Shown: positions 25,632-35,240, counted from the stretch's first letter. The stretch: DNA of 55,658 nucleotides from Pseudomonadota bacterium (GCA_022566215.1 JADFJJ010000008.1:1-55658); one strand, 5' to 3'. Translations and numbers: made by a program. Notes: generated from the letters alone by a model not told the origin.

Positions 25632-28070
25632 CTACCTTTCGCCGCCAAACGAAGTGGAAATGCGTACGCCAAACGACCTGGGTCTGCTTGCATTAAACCA
25701 CACCGACGGGAGAATTCCGTCGCCAGCGAAAATGCCGTCGTAATAGAGAGCGTTGGTGACATTCTCAACATAGGCGGTAATCGCCCAGCCATTGTTAGAT
25801 TCATAGCCAAATCGCAGGGAAATATCGGCATAGGCGTCAATAACTTCTGCCGGGTCCGTCGAGGCCGAAAGGGCCGAGGTTTTTGTCTGCCCGTACAATT
25901 CAGCAGCCGCCCTTATATAGCCGCCATTTACGGGGTATCGGAAATTAATCCTGGCGGCACCCGAAAGGTCGGGAACGTGGGAAAGGCTCGCACCCTCACA
26001 GGCGTCCGGATCTGGTCCCGGGCAAATGGGCTGGGCCCCCGACAGCTTGGTCGAGGCATGGGCCGCGGAAAACCTTAGGTCAACATATTGGCTAACCACC
26101 CATTGCATGGAGCCTTCGAAGCCATAGCCCTTCACAAAGCCGACATTATCGACCCTGGTGCCGCCACCCAAGCCAACTACGAAGAGTTGCATATCCTTAT
26201 AGGTATAGTAATAGGCATTTGCGTCATAACGAATTCTTCCATCATGAGTGGTTCCCTTGATCCCTATTTCATATGACCAAGCCCTTTCCGGCGCAAAATC
26301 GTCAGGTCTGGCATCGTTGTTGGTTAGACCCGTGACCCCAAAAGGAAGTTCAGGCTGACCAGCAAGTTCCTGGACGGAAAAGCTGCCAAAGCCACCAGAT
26401 TTGAAGCCCCGCGTCGCACTGGCGAATAGCATTGTGTTGTCGTTGGGACGATAGCGCGCAACAAATTGCGGGGTAAATGCACTCCAGCTCCGTGTGTCGA
26501 TCAAGGGCTCAGCTGTTGTAAAGCCCAGTGCGAAAAAAGGCCCGAGATTACTGGCTACCGGGAAGCCCTCTATAGAGAATTCCTTGGTGTCTTTGGTGTA
26601 GCGCACACCGACTCCGATATCGAACTTATCGCTGAAGGCATAGTTCAGATTTACGTAGGCTCCCCAACCCTTGTAGTGACCGATCGCCCGGTTATCTTCG
26701 ATCAATTCACCGTTCAGCGGATCATCATAGGGGGAATTGTTATAATAATAATATTGACAGCCGAGGAGGCCATAATAAGCTGCGGAAGCCCCGGTAAGGT
26801 AATACGGGTACCCTTCATAATATGGCGCAAAATAATAGGCGCACATGATTCCTTCATTGGATTTTTCTGAGAAAAATGCGTTAATATTTTCCTTGTAGAA
26901 AGAGACACCCCCATACCACGAAAGGGGCTCATCAGTATCCGAAGCTAATCGTATTTCCTGTTGAAAATAATTGCCTTTTTGATCCTGAAGATAATCGTTA
27001 ATTTGAAGGTTAGTGCCGTCAAAATCCTCTACATAAAAATAACTGTGATCCGTATAACCGGTAATTGAGGTAAGCGTCACACCCCCCAGATCCCAGTCAA
27101 GCTGGAAACCAATGGTGAAAATCTCACTATCATCAGCAATGTCGTTAAATCCGAGATCTTGATCAATATCGCGCCCGTTGCCGCCAACTGTAACGCCAAA
27201 AAGATCATTCAGGCGCTGAAACGTACTGCTTCCAGCAATGGCCCGGTAGGTTGTTCCGTCCTGATTGCGATCCTCATATTCAACGGTTAAAGCGGCTGAA
27301 ATATTTTCATTTTCATAGAGGGCGGTCCCGCGAATGCCAAATTTTTCATGGGCGAGCCGTCTTGGGTCGGCTGGCCGGAAAACATTATCTACGTACCCGT
27401 TTTCGGTGGAATAGTAGCCGGCGATCCGAACGCCAAAATTATCATTCGAGGATAAATTGATTGCAGCTTCGCCAACATAATGACCGCGTTGGCCAGCATC
27501 AAATTCAGCATAACCGCCGTTCGAATTGAGGTCCGGTCGCTTGGTGAAAACGCTGATTGCGCCGCCAATGGCGTTGCGGCCAAACAGGAAGCCCTGGGGG
27601 CCACGCAATGCCTCGGCACGGTCCATATCATAAAGGCTGGTAATGGCCACGCCGTTACGGCCCATATAGAGGTTGTTCTTGAAAAATCCGATCGAAGGAT
27701 CGCCGCCGACCCCGAAATCATTGGTCAGAATCCCGCGTACCGAGACAGCATCGATGAAACTGTCCTGCGAATTGCCAGTAAAGCCGGGCGTCCAGAGGAT
27801 CAGGTCCTTCATGTCATTGAGGTTCACATCGCGCGTAAAATCGCCCGAGAGCGCGGTAATCGCCAGTGGCACGTCCTGAATGGAGGTCTCACGTTTTAGC
27901 GCCGTAACCAAAACTTCCTCAACAACCAGATTTTCCCTGGGTTGTTGGGCGGTGGCCTCGTTTTCCTCAGGTTGTTGGGCGGTGGCTACGTTCGGCATGG
28001 AAGTCATCAATGCGATTGCCGAGATTGAACACCCCGCCAGCAGCTTCGATTTCAATTTGGATTTTTTCAT
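25632..28070 (-). CDS. TonB-dependent receptor, 812 aa
   Basis: Outer-membrane gated transporter of the FecA/CirA superfamily. Signal peptide about residues 1-31 (AIALMTSMPNVATA), then a short linker and a plug starting EEVLVTALKRETSIQDVPLAI, with VRG..TND and EALRGPQGFLFGRNAIGGAI typical of the plug. The rest is a 22-strand barrel rich in Tyr. An insertion of many Tyr/Asn residues lies near residues 405-460 (YYFAPYYEGYPYY and CQYYYYNNS), probably an extracellular loop. The linker holds a 30-bp tandem duplication coding for ATAQQP.EN twice. GGGGGAG precedes the ATG. Its place ahead of cassette 2, under the shared operator, suggests import of the cassette's substrate. Confidence 0.93.
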   Translation of the reverse strand: MKKSKLKSKLLAGCSISAIALMTSMPNVATAQQPEENEATAQQPRENLVVEEVLVTALKRETSIQDVPLAITALSGDFTRDVNLNDMKDLILWTPGFTGNSQDSFIDAVSVRGILTNDFGVGGDPSIGFFKNNLYMGRNGVAITSLYDMDRAEALRGPQGFLFGRNAIGGAISVFTKRPDLNSNGGYAEFDAGQRGHYVGEAAINLSSNDNFGVRIAGYYSTENGYVDNVFRPADPRRLAHEKFGIRGTALYENENISAALTVEYEDRNQDGTTYRAIAGSSTFQRLNDLFGVTVGGNGRDIDQDLGFNDIADDSEIFTIGFQLDWDLGGVTLTSITGYTDHSYFYVEDFDGTNLQINDYLQDQKGNYFQQEIRLASDTDEPLSWYGGVSFYKENINAFFSEKSNEGIMCAYYFAPYYEGYPYYLTGASAAYYGLLGCQYYYYNNSPYDDPLNGELIEDNRAIGHYKGWGAYVNLNYAFSDKFDIGVGVRYTKDTKEFSIEGFPVASNLGPFFALGFTTAEPLIDTRSWSAFTPQFVARYRPNDNTMLFASATRGFKSGGFGSFSVQELAGQPELPFGVTGLTNNDARPDDFAPERAWSYEIGIKGTTHDGRIRYDANAYYYTYKDMQLFVVGLGGGTRVDNVGFVKGYGFEGSMQWVVSQYVDLRFSAAHASTKLSGAQPICPGPDPDACEGASLSHVPDLSGAARINFRYPVNGGYIRAAAELYGQTKTSALSASTDPAEVIDAYADISLRFGYESNNGWAITAYVENVTNALYYDGIFAGDGILPSVWFNASRPRSFGVRISTSFGGER

Positions 28071-28170
28071 GATTATATTTCTCCCCCTCAGATTGAAACA
28101 CCATTGGCAGAAATCGCTTTATCTATTGACATCAAAATAGCCGAAAACCCAAATTTTTTCAAGGCATAAT

Positions 28171-28180
28171 TGTGATCACA
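28171..28180. promoter_or_regulatory. TGTGATCACA operator, site 2 (TonB receptor / cassette 2)
   Basis: Perfect core in the context CATAATTGTGATCACAAAAA, 100 bases upstream of the TonB receptor ATG and just past the end of the sulfotransferase gene. Confidence 0.75.
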
Positions 28181-28216
28181 AAAAAAATAAAGGAAAAGCC
28201 CCAAGCGCGCCGACGA

Positions 28217-29821
28217 TCAAGCCACAACATCCGCTTCGTGTAGAATTTCCAGCACCGGTCTGAGTTGACTTTCATATTTGCGCCAGCGATCTACCGATCT
28301 GGTGTGGACCTTCTCACGAACCTGAACCGCACTTGCGGTGGTCACCGCCTGGTCCTGGCGGTGAAAATCAAGACAAGCATCTTCCCATGGCAAATCAAGA
28401 TAGCCGACCAGGCGCCGTGCGTTTGATTCCAAATCACTAACAACCTCTTCGTACTTGACGTCAAGAAAATGCCCGGGGAAAAGGGAGCGCCAATAGGCCA
28501 TCAGGCGATGATAGCGAACGTGATGCCGCGCCATTTCCTCCAAAGTGTAGGAATGAAAATAAGCTTCGGCAAAAAGCTGCTTAAAACTTGAAAAGCAACT
28601 ATCCATAGGATCGCGGACCAGATGTATAATTTTTGCATTGGGAAGCGCCTTCACGATCATGGGGATAAAAAGGTAATTAATCGGCATCTTATCGACGAAT
28701 CTGGGCAAACTACCTTGCATGCTGGCGGACGACTTCATGTATGTTTCGCCAATTTTAGCCGGATCGGCGGCGGCGGAGGCCCGCACCAGTTCGGATGAAA
28801 GCTGCTTAGGTGTCTCGATCCGGACATTGCGTCGAAGGGCAAGCCTGAGTTGCTGCAATTCGCCAGCCGAATGAACCATTGAGTGACTTGTGATGATACG
28901 CTCGACCAGAGTCGTTCCGGTCCGGGGTTGGCCAACAATGAAAATCGGGGCTTTTGTTTCAAACCCTGAAGTCTCCCGGGCTACCCAATCGGAAGTGAAG
29001 GTCTCCTTTAGCGCCTCGAACATCTCTTTTTCTGCGGCTTCGTCAAATTCGATTGTTTGTTTCTTTGCTTTTGCGCCCCTTTCGAAGCATCTGAACGCTT
29101 CGGCCCATTCCCCCAAATCCTCATATTCCTTGCCCGCAGCGTAAGCGACGAACGAAAGCGCCTTTGGGTCTGAACTGAACCTTCCCATAAGGGTTTCAAG
29201 GGTTTCGAGATGGCTGTGATCCGTGGCCCGGCGCAAGGCGGACTTGCGCCAGTGGGCCTGAGGCTCAAACGGCCTGACCTTTAATGCCCGATCCAGGGCC
29301 GCCTCGGCTTTTTCTGTTTCTCCCAGGAAAATCAGGCTGCTTGCCAAATTGAGATTAAAGGCCGGTGATTTGGGAGCCTTTTTCACCGCCCGGCTGTACC
29401 ATCTCTTGGCCTGGTGTTGATCGCCAAGCGCCGACCAGGTGGTTCCGATCAGATCCTCTACCATGGGATCCTTCGTGCCGGCTTTTATGGCGCTCTCGAC
29501 TGCATTTTCGGCGCGCTTGGGCTGCCCGATTTTCATAAAATTTCGGGCCAATTGCGCCCACCCGGCAGAATGTTTGGGGTCAAGGGTTGTCACCGAACCA
29601 AATGCCTGGATGGCAACCTTTAGTTCCTTGGTCTCGGTTGCGATAAGTCCCACCAGAAAATGGCCTTCGATATTTTTCGGGGCTGCGGAAAGAACCTGTC
29701 TGCAACAATCCCCGGCTTCATCAAAACGCCGCGCGTTTAATGCATCGAACCCACGTTTCAAAAGCATATGAATATCATTCGTGGTCCTTATTTGGGGGTG
29801 TCCGCGCGGTGATTTGTTCAT
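28217..29821 (-). CDS. TPR-repeat sulfotransferase, ~534 aa
   Basis: An N-terminal half of TPR helices (about residues 15-240, with regular A..Y/F patterns such as AIQAFGSVTTLDPKHSAGW) is fused to a PAPS-dependent sulfotransferase domain. The 5'-phosphosulfate loop GQPRTGTTLVERI starts near residue 297 and the 3'-phosphate motif LVRDPMDSCFSSFKQLF near residue 390. Fusions of this type are common in marine alpha- and gammaproteobacteria, with unknown acceptors. The start at 29821 has GGAAGG upstream at short spacing; an ATG at 29857 is possible but lacks a ribosome site. It precedes the TonB receptor on the same strand with a 146-base gap. Confidence 0.88.
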   Translation of the reverse strand: MNKSPRGHPQIRTTNDIHMLLKRGFDALNARRFDEAGDCCRQVLSAAPKNIEGHFLVGLIATETKELKVAIQAFGSVTTLDPKHSAGWAQLARNFMKIGQPKRAENAVESAIKAGTKDPMVEDLIGTTWSALGDQHQAKRWYSRAVKKAPKSPAFNLNLASSLIFLGETEKAEAALDRALKVRPFEPQAHWRKSALRRATDHSHLETLETLMGRFSSDPKALSFVAYAAGKEYEDLGEWAEAFRCFERGAKAKKQTIEFDEAAEKEMFEALKETFTSDWVARETSGFETKAPIFIVGQPRTGTTLVERIITSHSMVHSAGELQQLRLALRRNVRIETPKQLSSELVRASAAADPAKIGETYMKSSASMQGSLPRFVDKMPINYLFIPMIVKALPNAKIIHLVRDPMDSCFSSFKQLFAEAYFHSYTLEEMARHHVRYHRLMAYWRSLFPGHFLDVKYEEVVSDLESNARRLVGYLDLPWEDACLDFHRQDQAVTTASAVQVREKVHTRSVDRWRKYESQLRPVLEILHEADVVA

Positions 29822-29995
29822 ATGGCCTTCCAGAGTTTTTCTCGTACGGTGGTCCATTGTCTAGTCATAATTTCTGATTGTCAATACAACCGCCGCCAGT
29901 TCCGCCATATCTCGGTATTCGTGTATTCGCATAATTTTCGTGACAGTCGTTTCTTCCCTGAGTTTGGCCAAACCGACTAAAAAGAACGGCTAATT

Positions 29996-30005
29996 TGTGA
30001 TCAAA
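29996..30005. promoter_or_regulatory. TGTGATCAAA operator-like site 3 (sulfotransferase)
   Basis: One mismatch from the core palindrome in the context TAATTTGTGATCAAATAA, in the gap between the aldehyde dehydrogenase stop and the sulfotransferase start. The weakest member of the set. Confidence 0.45.
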
Positions 30006-30090
30006 TAATGCAGTTAGCCGCTGCCGGATATTGGAGCAGTTCGAGGAGCAAGCATTGACCGCGGAGTAGCATCGACCCTGATCGCCCGGA

Positions 30091-31590
30091 TCAGCTGCCC
30101 AGATTTATCCAAGTTGCCTTCATCTCGGTATATTTTTCGAGCGCGTGTAGCGATTTGTCACGCCCGGTTCCTGACTGTTTAAAACCACCGAAGGGCGCTG
30201 TCATGTCGCCGCCGTCATAATAATTAACCCAGACACTGCCGGCCCTGATTTTACGGGCGACCCGGTGAGCCCTGCTCAAATCACTCGTCCAGACGGCTGC
30301 GGCGAGGCCGTAAGGAGTGTCATTGGCAATACGGACGGCTTCATCTTCATCGGAAAAGCTAATGCAGGAAAGCACCGGGCCGAAAATTTCTTCACGGGCA
30401 ATCTTCATCTTGTTCGTTACCTGATCAAAGACTGTTGGTTCAATGTAATAGCCATTTTCCTCGACTTTGGCGCGATGACCCCCGCAGCGCAATGTCGCGC
30501 CTTCCTTGGTACCTCTTTTCACATAACCCATAACGCGTTCGGTCTGAATGTCGTCAACCATTGCCCCCATCGCCGCATCCGGTTCAAGCGGGTGCATGGG
30601 CTGCATTGTGCCGGCGGCTTTGACGACTTCATCAACAAAATCATCTTTGATTGATTTGTGGACCAATAATCGTGAGGCGGCGGTACAAACTTCACCCTGA
30701 TTGAAGAAAATGGCTGAAGCCGCTGCGTTCGCCGCTGTTTCAAGATCTGGCGCATCAGCAAAGACAATGTTAGGGCTCTTGCCACCACATTCAACGAAAG
30801 TACGCTTCATATTGCTGAGTGCGGCGATGCTTAACAAATGTTTGCCAACCGGGGTTGAACCGGTAAATACCAGCCCATCGACATCCATATGGGTTGCAAT
30901 CGGCTCGCCTGCTTCTTTGCCAAACCCGGGCAAGACGTTGAACACGCCTGGGGGAAGGCCAGCTTCCAACGCCAACTCTGCCAGTCGAATAGCCGTAAGC
31001 GGCGATTTCTCTGAAGGCTTAAGAACAACAGAATTGCCTGTAGCAAGCGCAGGAGCTAGCTTCCACGCTGCCATCAACATCGGGAAGTTCCAGGGCACAA
31101 TGGCGCCGATAACCCCCAGCGGCTCTCGGGTTATTAGGCCCAGTTCAGTCTGTCCGGTTGGCGCAATCTCGCCATAGACCTTGTCGATGGCTTCAGCGTT
31201 CCAGTCAAAGCAGCGCACAGTCGCGGCTACATCAACAGCCAGGCTGTCGCCAATCGGTTTACCCATATCCAGGGTTTCAAGCAGCGCCAACTCTTCCCCA
31301 TGATCGGCAATTATCATTGCAAAGCGCTGCAGAACCTTCTTACGGCCGACTGGCGGCATGTTGGCCCAAACGCCGCTTTCGAAGGCTTTGCGAGCCGCCG
31401 CAACCGCGCGCTCTACATCCTCGGCGCCACACCTGGCAACCGACGCCAGTTTTTTACCGTCAATCGGGCTGATGCAATCAAATGTTTCGCCTGACGCAGA
31501 ATCCACAGGCCGACCGTCGATGATTGCCTGATGCGAAATTTTCAGATTCGGGATCATGTGCTCCCATTCGGATCTTGATTTTTGTTTCAT
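30091..31590 (-). CDS. puuC: PuuC-like gamma-glutamyl-aminobutyraldehyde dehydrogenase
   Basis: NAD(P)-dependent aldehyde dehydrogenase, 499 aa. IVPWNFPMLMAAWKLAPAL (~164-182), FTGSTPVGK (242-250), the catalytic general base Glu267 in FVECGGKSP and the nucleophile Cys302 in QGEVCTAASR are all present. The stretch around GGKSPNIVFADAPDL and the Cys region resemble PuuC/AldH, which turns gamma-glutamyl-gamma-aminobutyraldehyde into gamma-glutamyl-GABA. Related enzymes oxidise 3-aminopropanal or betaine aldehyde, so the substrate is not certain. Last gene of the operon PuuB-like - membrane protein - ALDH, with a 33-base gap to the gene before it. Confidence 0.85.
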   Translation of the reverse strand: MKQKSRSEWEHMIPNLKISHQAIIDGRPVDSASGETFDCISPIDGKKLASVARCGAEDVERAVAAARKAFESGVWANMPPVGRKKVLQRFAMIIADHGEELALLETLDMGKPIGDSLAVDVAATVRCFDWNAEAIDKVYGEIAPTGQTELGLITREPLGVIGAIVPWNFPMLMAAWKLAPALATGNSVVLKPSEKSPLTAIRLAELALEAGLPPGVFNVLPGFGKEAGEPIATHMDVDGLVFTGSTPVGKHLLSIAALSNMKRTFVECGGKSPNIVFADAPDLETAANAAASAIFFNQGEVCTAASRLLVHKSIKDDFVDEVVKAAGTMQPMHPLEPDAAMGAMVDDIQTERVMGYVKRGTKEGATLRCGGHRAKVEENGYYIEPTVFDQVTNKMKIAREEIFGPVLSCISFSDEDEAVRIANDTPYGLAAAVWTSDLSRAHRVARKIRAGSVWVNYYDGGDMTAPFGGFKQSGTGRDKSLHALEKYTEMKATWINLGS

Positions 31591-31623
31591 AAGCTTTTTC
31601 CACGTGTTGAGAGTCAGGCCCGG

Positions 31624-32469
31624 TCAGGAAAGGGCCGCCTCTTGTTCGGTTTCCTGCTGCCATTGAAAGAGGTTCATTTCTATAAAAAAGAACGCGAAAA
31701 GCCACACAATCGCATCCACAAAATCCAATAGCACGCCGGTAATTCCCCAGGCAACTGCACAGGCGAACAGGATGGTATAGAAAATACCCTTCAGGATATT
31801 ACTGACCCGCAGCAGGCGGCCTTTGAGACCACCCTTTAGCTGGTACCAAACATCGATTTCCAGTATCGCGACAATACCCAGCCAGGTTGAGGCGTTGAAA
31901 ATATCGATCCAGGCAACGTTTCTAGCATAAATAAGGTCATCCAGCGGGGCAATAATGTTGTGGCCATTTAGCTGATAAAGCTCTTCCCCGGCAAGCATTT
32001 GGCAATTCTCTGCCGTTAGGGGTAAATAATCCTCAACGGCAAGAAGAATTGAAAAATTCTGGTTAACCAAATCACAGGCATTTGCAATGGCAAGCGGCGC
32101 CATATCCGACTGAAAACCCGTTTTTACAATGTACCCGTAAAGCGCATACACAATTATGAGATAACACATCGTCCGCAGGCTAATCATGCCCCATTTCACA
32201 AGCGGTCGCTTCAGGATATTATCTTCAATGACATAGGTCTCAAGCTCCAGCAGAATAACCAATAAAATCCAGAAGCTGGTATCGATCGTGGCCGAGTACA
32301 CTTTTATAATCTCGGATAGGGTCAAGCTGCTTGAAAATGTTACATCCGAGGCCAGTGATTCATCGAGGAAAAACATATAGCCGTCCCAAGCCAAAAGCCC
32401 ATAGACCAAATATTTGATGGCAGTAAACAGCCGTTCACGAACAACCGGACTTTGTGGAATAATGCTCAT
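31624..32469 (-). CDS. Unknown integral membrane protein inside the puu-like operon, 281 aa
   Basis: I do not recognise the family. About six hydrophobic segments are visible (near residues 15-33, 62-82, 95-115, 190-207, 228-250 and 252-270), with a large loop of about 70 residues between the third and fourth holding CDLVNQ and a second Cys (ENCQMLAGEE). Acidic residues within or next to helices (LLELETYVIED; AILEIDVWYQL) could handle cations. GGAGG sits 9 bases before the ATG. It is flanked by the PuuB-like oxidase (20-base gap) and the PuuC-like dehydrogenase (33 bases), so it probably serves the same pathway, as transporter or electron-transfer anchor. Both are guesses. Confidence 0.7.
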   Translation of the reverse strand: MSIIPQSPVVRERLFTAIKYLVYGLLAWDGYMFFLDESLASDVTFSSSLTLSEIIKVYSATIDTSFWILLVILLELETYVIEDNILKRPLVKWGMISLRTMCYLIIVYALYGYIVKTGFQSDMAPLAIANACDLVNQNFSILLAVEDYLPLTAENCQMLAGEELYQLNGHNIIAPLDDLIYARNVAWIDIFNASTWLGIVAILEIDVWYQLKGGLKGRLLRVSNILKGIFYTILFACAVAWGITGVLLDFVDAIVWLFAFFFIEMNLFQWQQETEQEAALS

Positions 32470-32489
32470 TCAGTTGTGCCTCCGAACCG

Positions 32490-33767
32490 TCACAGAAGGT
32501 CCTTCATCCGGTAATATAGCATGCCGAGGGCAACCATATTGTTGCCGACCCAGCGCGGGGCCGGGATTTTCCAGTGTTTTGCCTTGGCATAAACATCAAA
32601 ATCTTCCATCTGACCACAAATTGCTTCGGTCAGAATTTCACCGACAATATGGGCTTGATTCATGCCGTGCCCGGAATACCCCTGGGCATAATAGACATTG
32701 TCGCCAATCCGCCCCACTTGAGGAATTCGATTGATGACAATGCCGATTTTCCCGCCCCACTGGAAGTCAATCCTTGCGTCTTTCAACTGCGGAAAAACCT
32801 TCAGCATGCGTGGGCGAATCGTCGCTTTAATGTCCTTGGGCTCCCGCCCGGAATAGTTACACCGCCCACCGAACAGCATTCTCTTGTCGCTGGACAAGCG
32901 ATAATAATCAAGCATTTCGTTGACATCGCAGGCAGCCAGATCACGGGGCATTACTTCGTCGGCCAAGTCATCACTTAATGGTTCTGTGGCGATAATATAA
33001 GTTCCCGCCGGAAACAAAATACCACCGACTTTCTTTTGCTCCAGCAAGTGATAGGCATTCCCCGCCAGAATAACCTTCTTTGCCCGTACAGTTCCATGTT
33101 TGGTGTGAACCACGGGCTCTTTGCCATGGGTAATGCTGAGAACCGGGCTCTGTTCGTAAATTTTTGTACCCAGCCCAGCCGCAGCGCGCGCTTCGCCCAG
33201 ACAAAGATTCAGTGGATGCAGATGCGCGTCACGATCATTAAATAAACCACCTTTATAAACCGAGGTCCCGACATACTCGCTTATTTCATCGGCACCGACC
33301 AAACGAAAGTGATCCGCCATATCCATTGAACTGGATTTTTCAAATTCAGCCTCCAGATCTCGCATCTGGCGGTCCTTGAATGCGCAGTCGATATATCCAT
33401 ATTTAAGATCACATTCGATGTCGTATTTCCTGATATTCTCCTCAACGATTTCATTTCCGCGCCAGCGGAGCCGGTTGATAAATGCCTCAATATCCGGTCC
33501 ATATTTTTTCCTGAGGGCCTTCTGGCCGCTAAGCCCGCGGATCAGTTGCCCCCCGTTCCTGCCGGAGGCGCCCCAACCAATTGTATGCGACTCTATGAGA
33601 GTAACCGCGTAATCCCTTTCAGCCAACTTGAGCGCCGCCGAAAGGCCTGTGAAACCACCACCAATGACACAAATATCTGCGACCTCGTCCCCCTGAAGGC
33701 GGGGATATTCAGTCGTATTATTGACCGTGGCGGCGTAATAGGATTGGCGTTCCGGCGCTTTGTTCAT
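32490..33767 (-). CDS. puuB: PuuB-like gamma-glutamyl-polyamine oxidase
   Basis: DAO-fold FAD oxidoreductase, 425 aa. The N-terminus matches the PuuB/OrdL group: QSYYAATVN (~9-17), a Rossmann motif CVIGGGFTGLSAALKLAE (~34-51) and GWGASGRNGGQLIRG (~65-79). The C-terminal part has YYAQGYSGHGMNQAH (~370-384). Expected reaction: oxidation of gamma-glutamylputrescine (or a longer gamma-glutamylated amine) to the aldehyde plus ammonia and H2O2. First gene of an operon with the unknown membrane protein and PuuC-like enzyme. A perfect TGTGATCACA site lies 28 bases before the ATG, positioned to block transcription. Confidence 0.87.
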   Translation of the reverse strand: MNKAPERQSYYAATVNNTTEYPRLQGDEVADICVIGGGFTGLSAALKLAERDYAVTLIESHTIGWGASGRNGGQLIRGLSGQKALRKKYGPDIEAFINRLRWRGNEIVEENIRKYDIECDLKYGYIDCAFKDRQMRDLEAEFEKSSSMDMADHFRLVGADEISEYVGTSVYKGGLFNDRDAHLHPLNLCLGEARAAAGLGTKIYEQSPVLSITHGKEPVVHTKHGTVRAKKVILAGNAYHLLEQKKVGGILFPAGTYIIATEPLSDDLADEVMPRDLAACDVNEMLDYYRLSSDKRMLFGGRCNYSGREPKDIKATIRPRMLKVFPQLKDARIDFQWGGKIGIVINRIPQVGRIGDNVYYAQGYSGHGMNQAHIVGEILTEAICGQMEDFDVYAKAKHWKIPAPRWVGNNMVALGMLYYRMKDLL

Positions 33768-33795
33768 TTCATCTGTCCATGCATCATATCGTATT

Positions 33796-33805
33796 TGTGA
33801 TCACA
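33796..33805. promoter_or_regulatory. TGTGATCACA operator, site 4 (PuuB operon)
   Basis: Context GTATTTGTGATCACATATTA, 28 bases upstream of the PuuB-like start. It matches site 1 over 14 of its bases. Confidence 0.78.
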
Positions 33806-33866
33806 TATTATGGTGCACAAACTGCTCAATTATCAAGTGAAATGTCACCCCCATTAAATCTTCGTT

Positions 33867-35240
33867 TTAGGACAGTCCAAGATCGCTGGCCGTAAGGTCA
33901 AGACAGTGTTCGGCCTTTTCCAGCAACTCATCAATTTCACTCTTGCTTATGGTTAGCGGGGGGCTCATGACCATCGACTGATCCACAGCGCGCATGATCA
34001 GATTGTTCTCGAAACAGTGAGTGCGACACTTGAGGGCAACCTCCTCATCTTTGGCAAAAAGCGTCTTTTGATCCTTGTCCTTGACCAACTGGATTGCACA
34101 GATCATGCCTATGCCCCGCACTTCACCAATCAGCGGGTGACGTTCCGCCAATTGCCGAAAGCCCTCCTGCAGATACGGCCCGGTAGTTTGTCTGACCATT
34201 TCCACCAAGCCATGGTCGCGGATAAAGTTGATGTTGGCAATCGCCACTGCACAGGCAACCGGATGCCCGGAATAAGTATAGCCGTGATTTATTTCACCAC
34301 CCTCTATCAGTACGTCTGCCACCCGCTGATGCAGAGCCACGGCGGAGATCGGCAGATACCCGGAAGACATGCCCTTTGCCATGGTGAGTATATCAGCGCT
34401 GATCCCCATGGTCTCGGAACCGAACCAGTTGCCGATGCGACCAAATCCGCAAATCACTTCGTCGACCACTAACAGAATGTCATATTTCGTGCATATTCTT
34501 TGAATCTCGGGCCAATAACTATCGGGTGGCACAATGACACCGCCAGCGCCCTGAATAGGCTCAGCAATAAATGCCGCAACGTTATCTGATCCAAGCTCGT
34601 TAATCTTGTCTTCGAGTTCCCTGGCCCGCGCCAGCCCGAACTCCTCCTCCGAGAGGTCTCCTCCTTCCAGATACCAATGGGGCTGATTTATGTGTTCAAA
34701 CCCCGGCAACAGAGAGCCGCCCATATTGTGCATATATTTCATGCCGCCCAGGCTGGTGGCAGCCAAAGTGCTGCCGTGATAGGCATTATGTCGGCTGATA
34801 ATAACCTTTCTTGAAGGCTTGCCCTGCACCTCCCAATAGTGACGCACAAGCCGCACAACCGTATCATTTGCTTCGGAGCCGGAGCTCGAATAGAAAAAAT
34901 GGTCAAAGCCTTCCGGGGTCACCTCCGAAAGCAGCCTGCCAAGTTCAATCTGTGGTGGGTTCGACGTTTGAAAAAAGGAATTATAATAGGGAAGTTCTTT
35001 CATTTGTCGGTTGGCAGCCTCAATAAGTTCGCTACGGCCATACCCCACGTTCACACACCAAAGCCCCGCCATACCATCAAGAATTTTGTTGCCCTCCGAA
35101 TCCCAGATATACGAGCCTTCGGCTTTGGTTATGACGCGTGTTCCCTTGGCATTCAGCTGTGCCGGATCGGTAAAGGGATGGATGTGGTGGTCCCGGTCCA
35201 GCTGCTGCCATATTTCAGTATTTCTGTTGAATCTTTTCAT
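33867..35240 (-). CDS. spuC: SpuC-like polyamine:pyruvate aminotransferase
   Basis: Class III PLP aminotransferase, 457 aa. The N-terminal LDRDHHIHPFTD, the LDGMAGLWCVNVGYGR segment, LPYYNSFFQT and FIAEPIQGAGGVIVPPD match the Pseudomonas SpuC group (putrescine/cadaverine/spermidine:pyruvate aminotransferases). Lys289 in TMAKGMSSGYLP is the PLP lysine. It would convert putrescine to 4-aminobutanal, or 1,3-diaminopropane to 3-aminopropanal, or take gamma-glutamyl derivatives. It follows the PuuA-like ligase by 77 bases and is probably transcribed with it. The start ATG lacks a strong Shine-Dalgarno sequence. Confidence 0.9.
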   Translation of the reverse strand: MKRFNRNTEIWQQLDRDHHIHPFTDPAQLNAKGTRVITKAEGSYIWDSEGNKILDGMAGLWCVNVGYGRSELIEAANRQMKELPYYNSFFQTSNPPQIELGRLLSEVTPEGFDHFFYSSSGSEANDTVVRLVRHYWEVQGKPSRKVIISRHNAYHGSTLAATSLGGMKYMHNMGGSLLPGFEHINQPHWYLEGGDLSEEEFGLARARELEDKINELGSDNVAAFIAEPIQGAGGVIVPPDSYWPEIQRICTKYDILLVVDEVICGFGRIGNWFGSETMGISADILTMAKGMSSGYLPISAVALHQRVADVLIEGGEINHGYTYSGHPVACAVAIANINFIRDHGLVEMVRQTTGPYLQEGFRQLAERHPLIGEVRGIGMICAIQLVKDKDQKTLFAKDEEVALKCRTHCFENNLIMRAVDQSMVMSPPLTISKSEIDELLEKAEHCLDLTASDLGLS

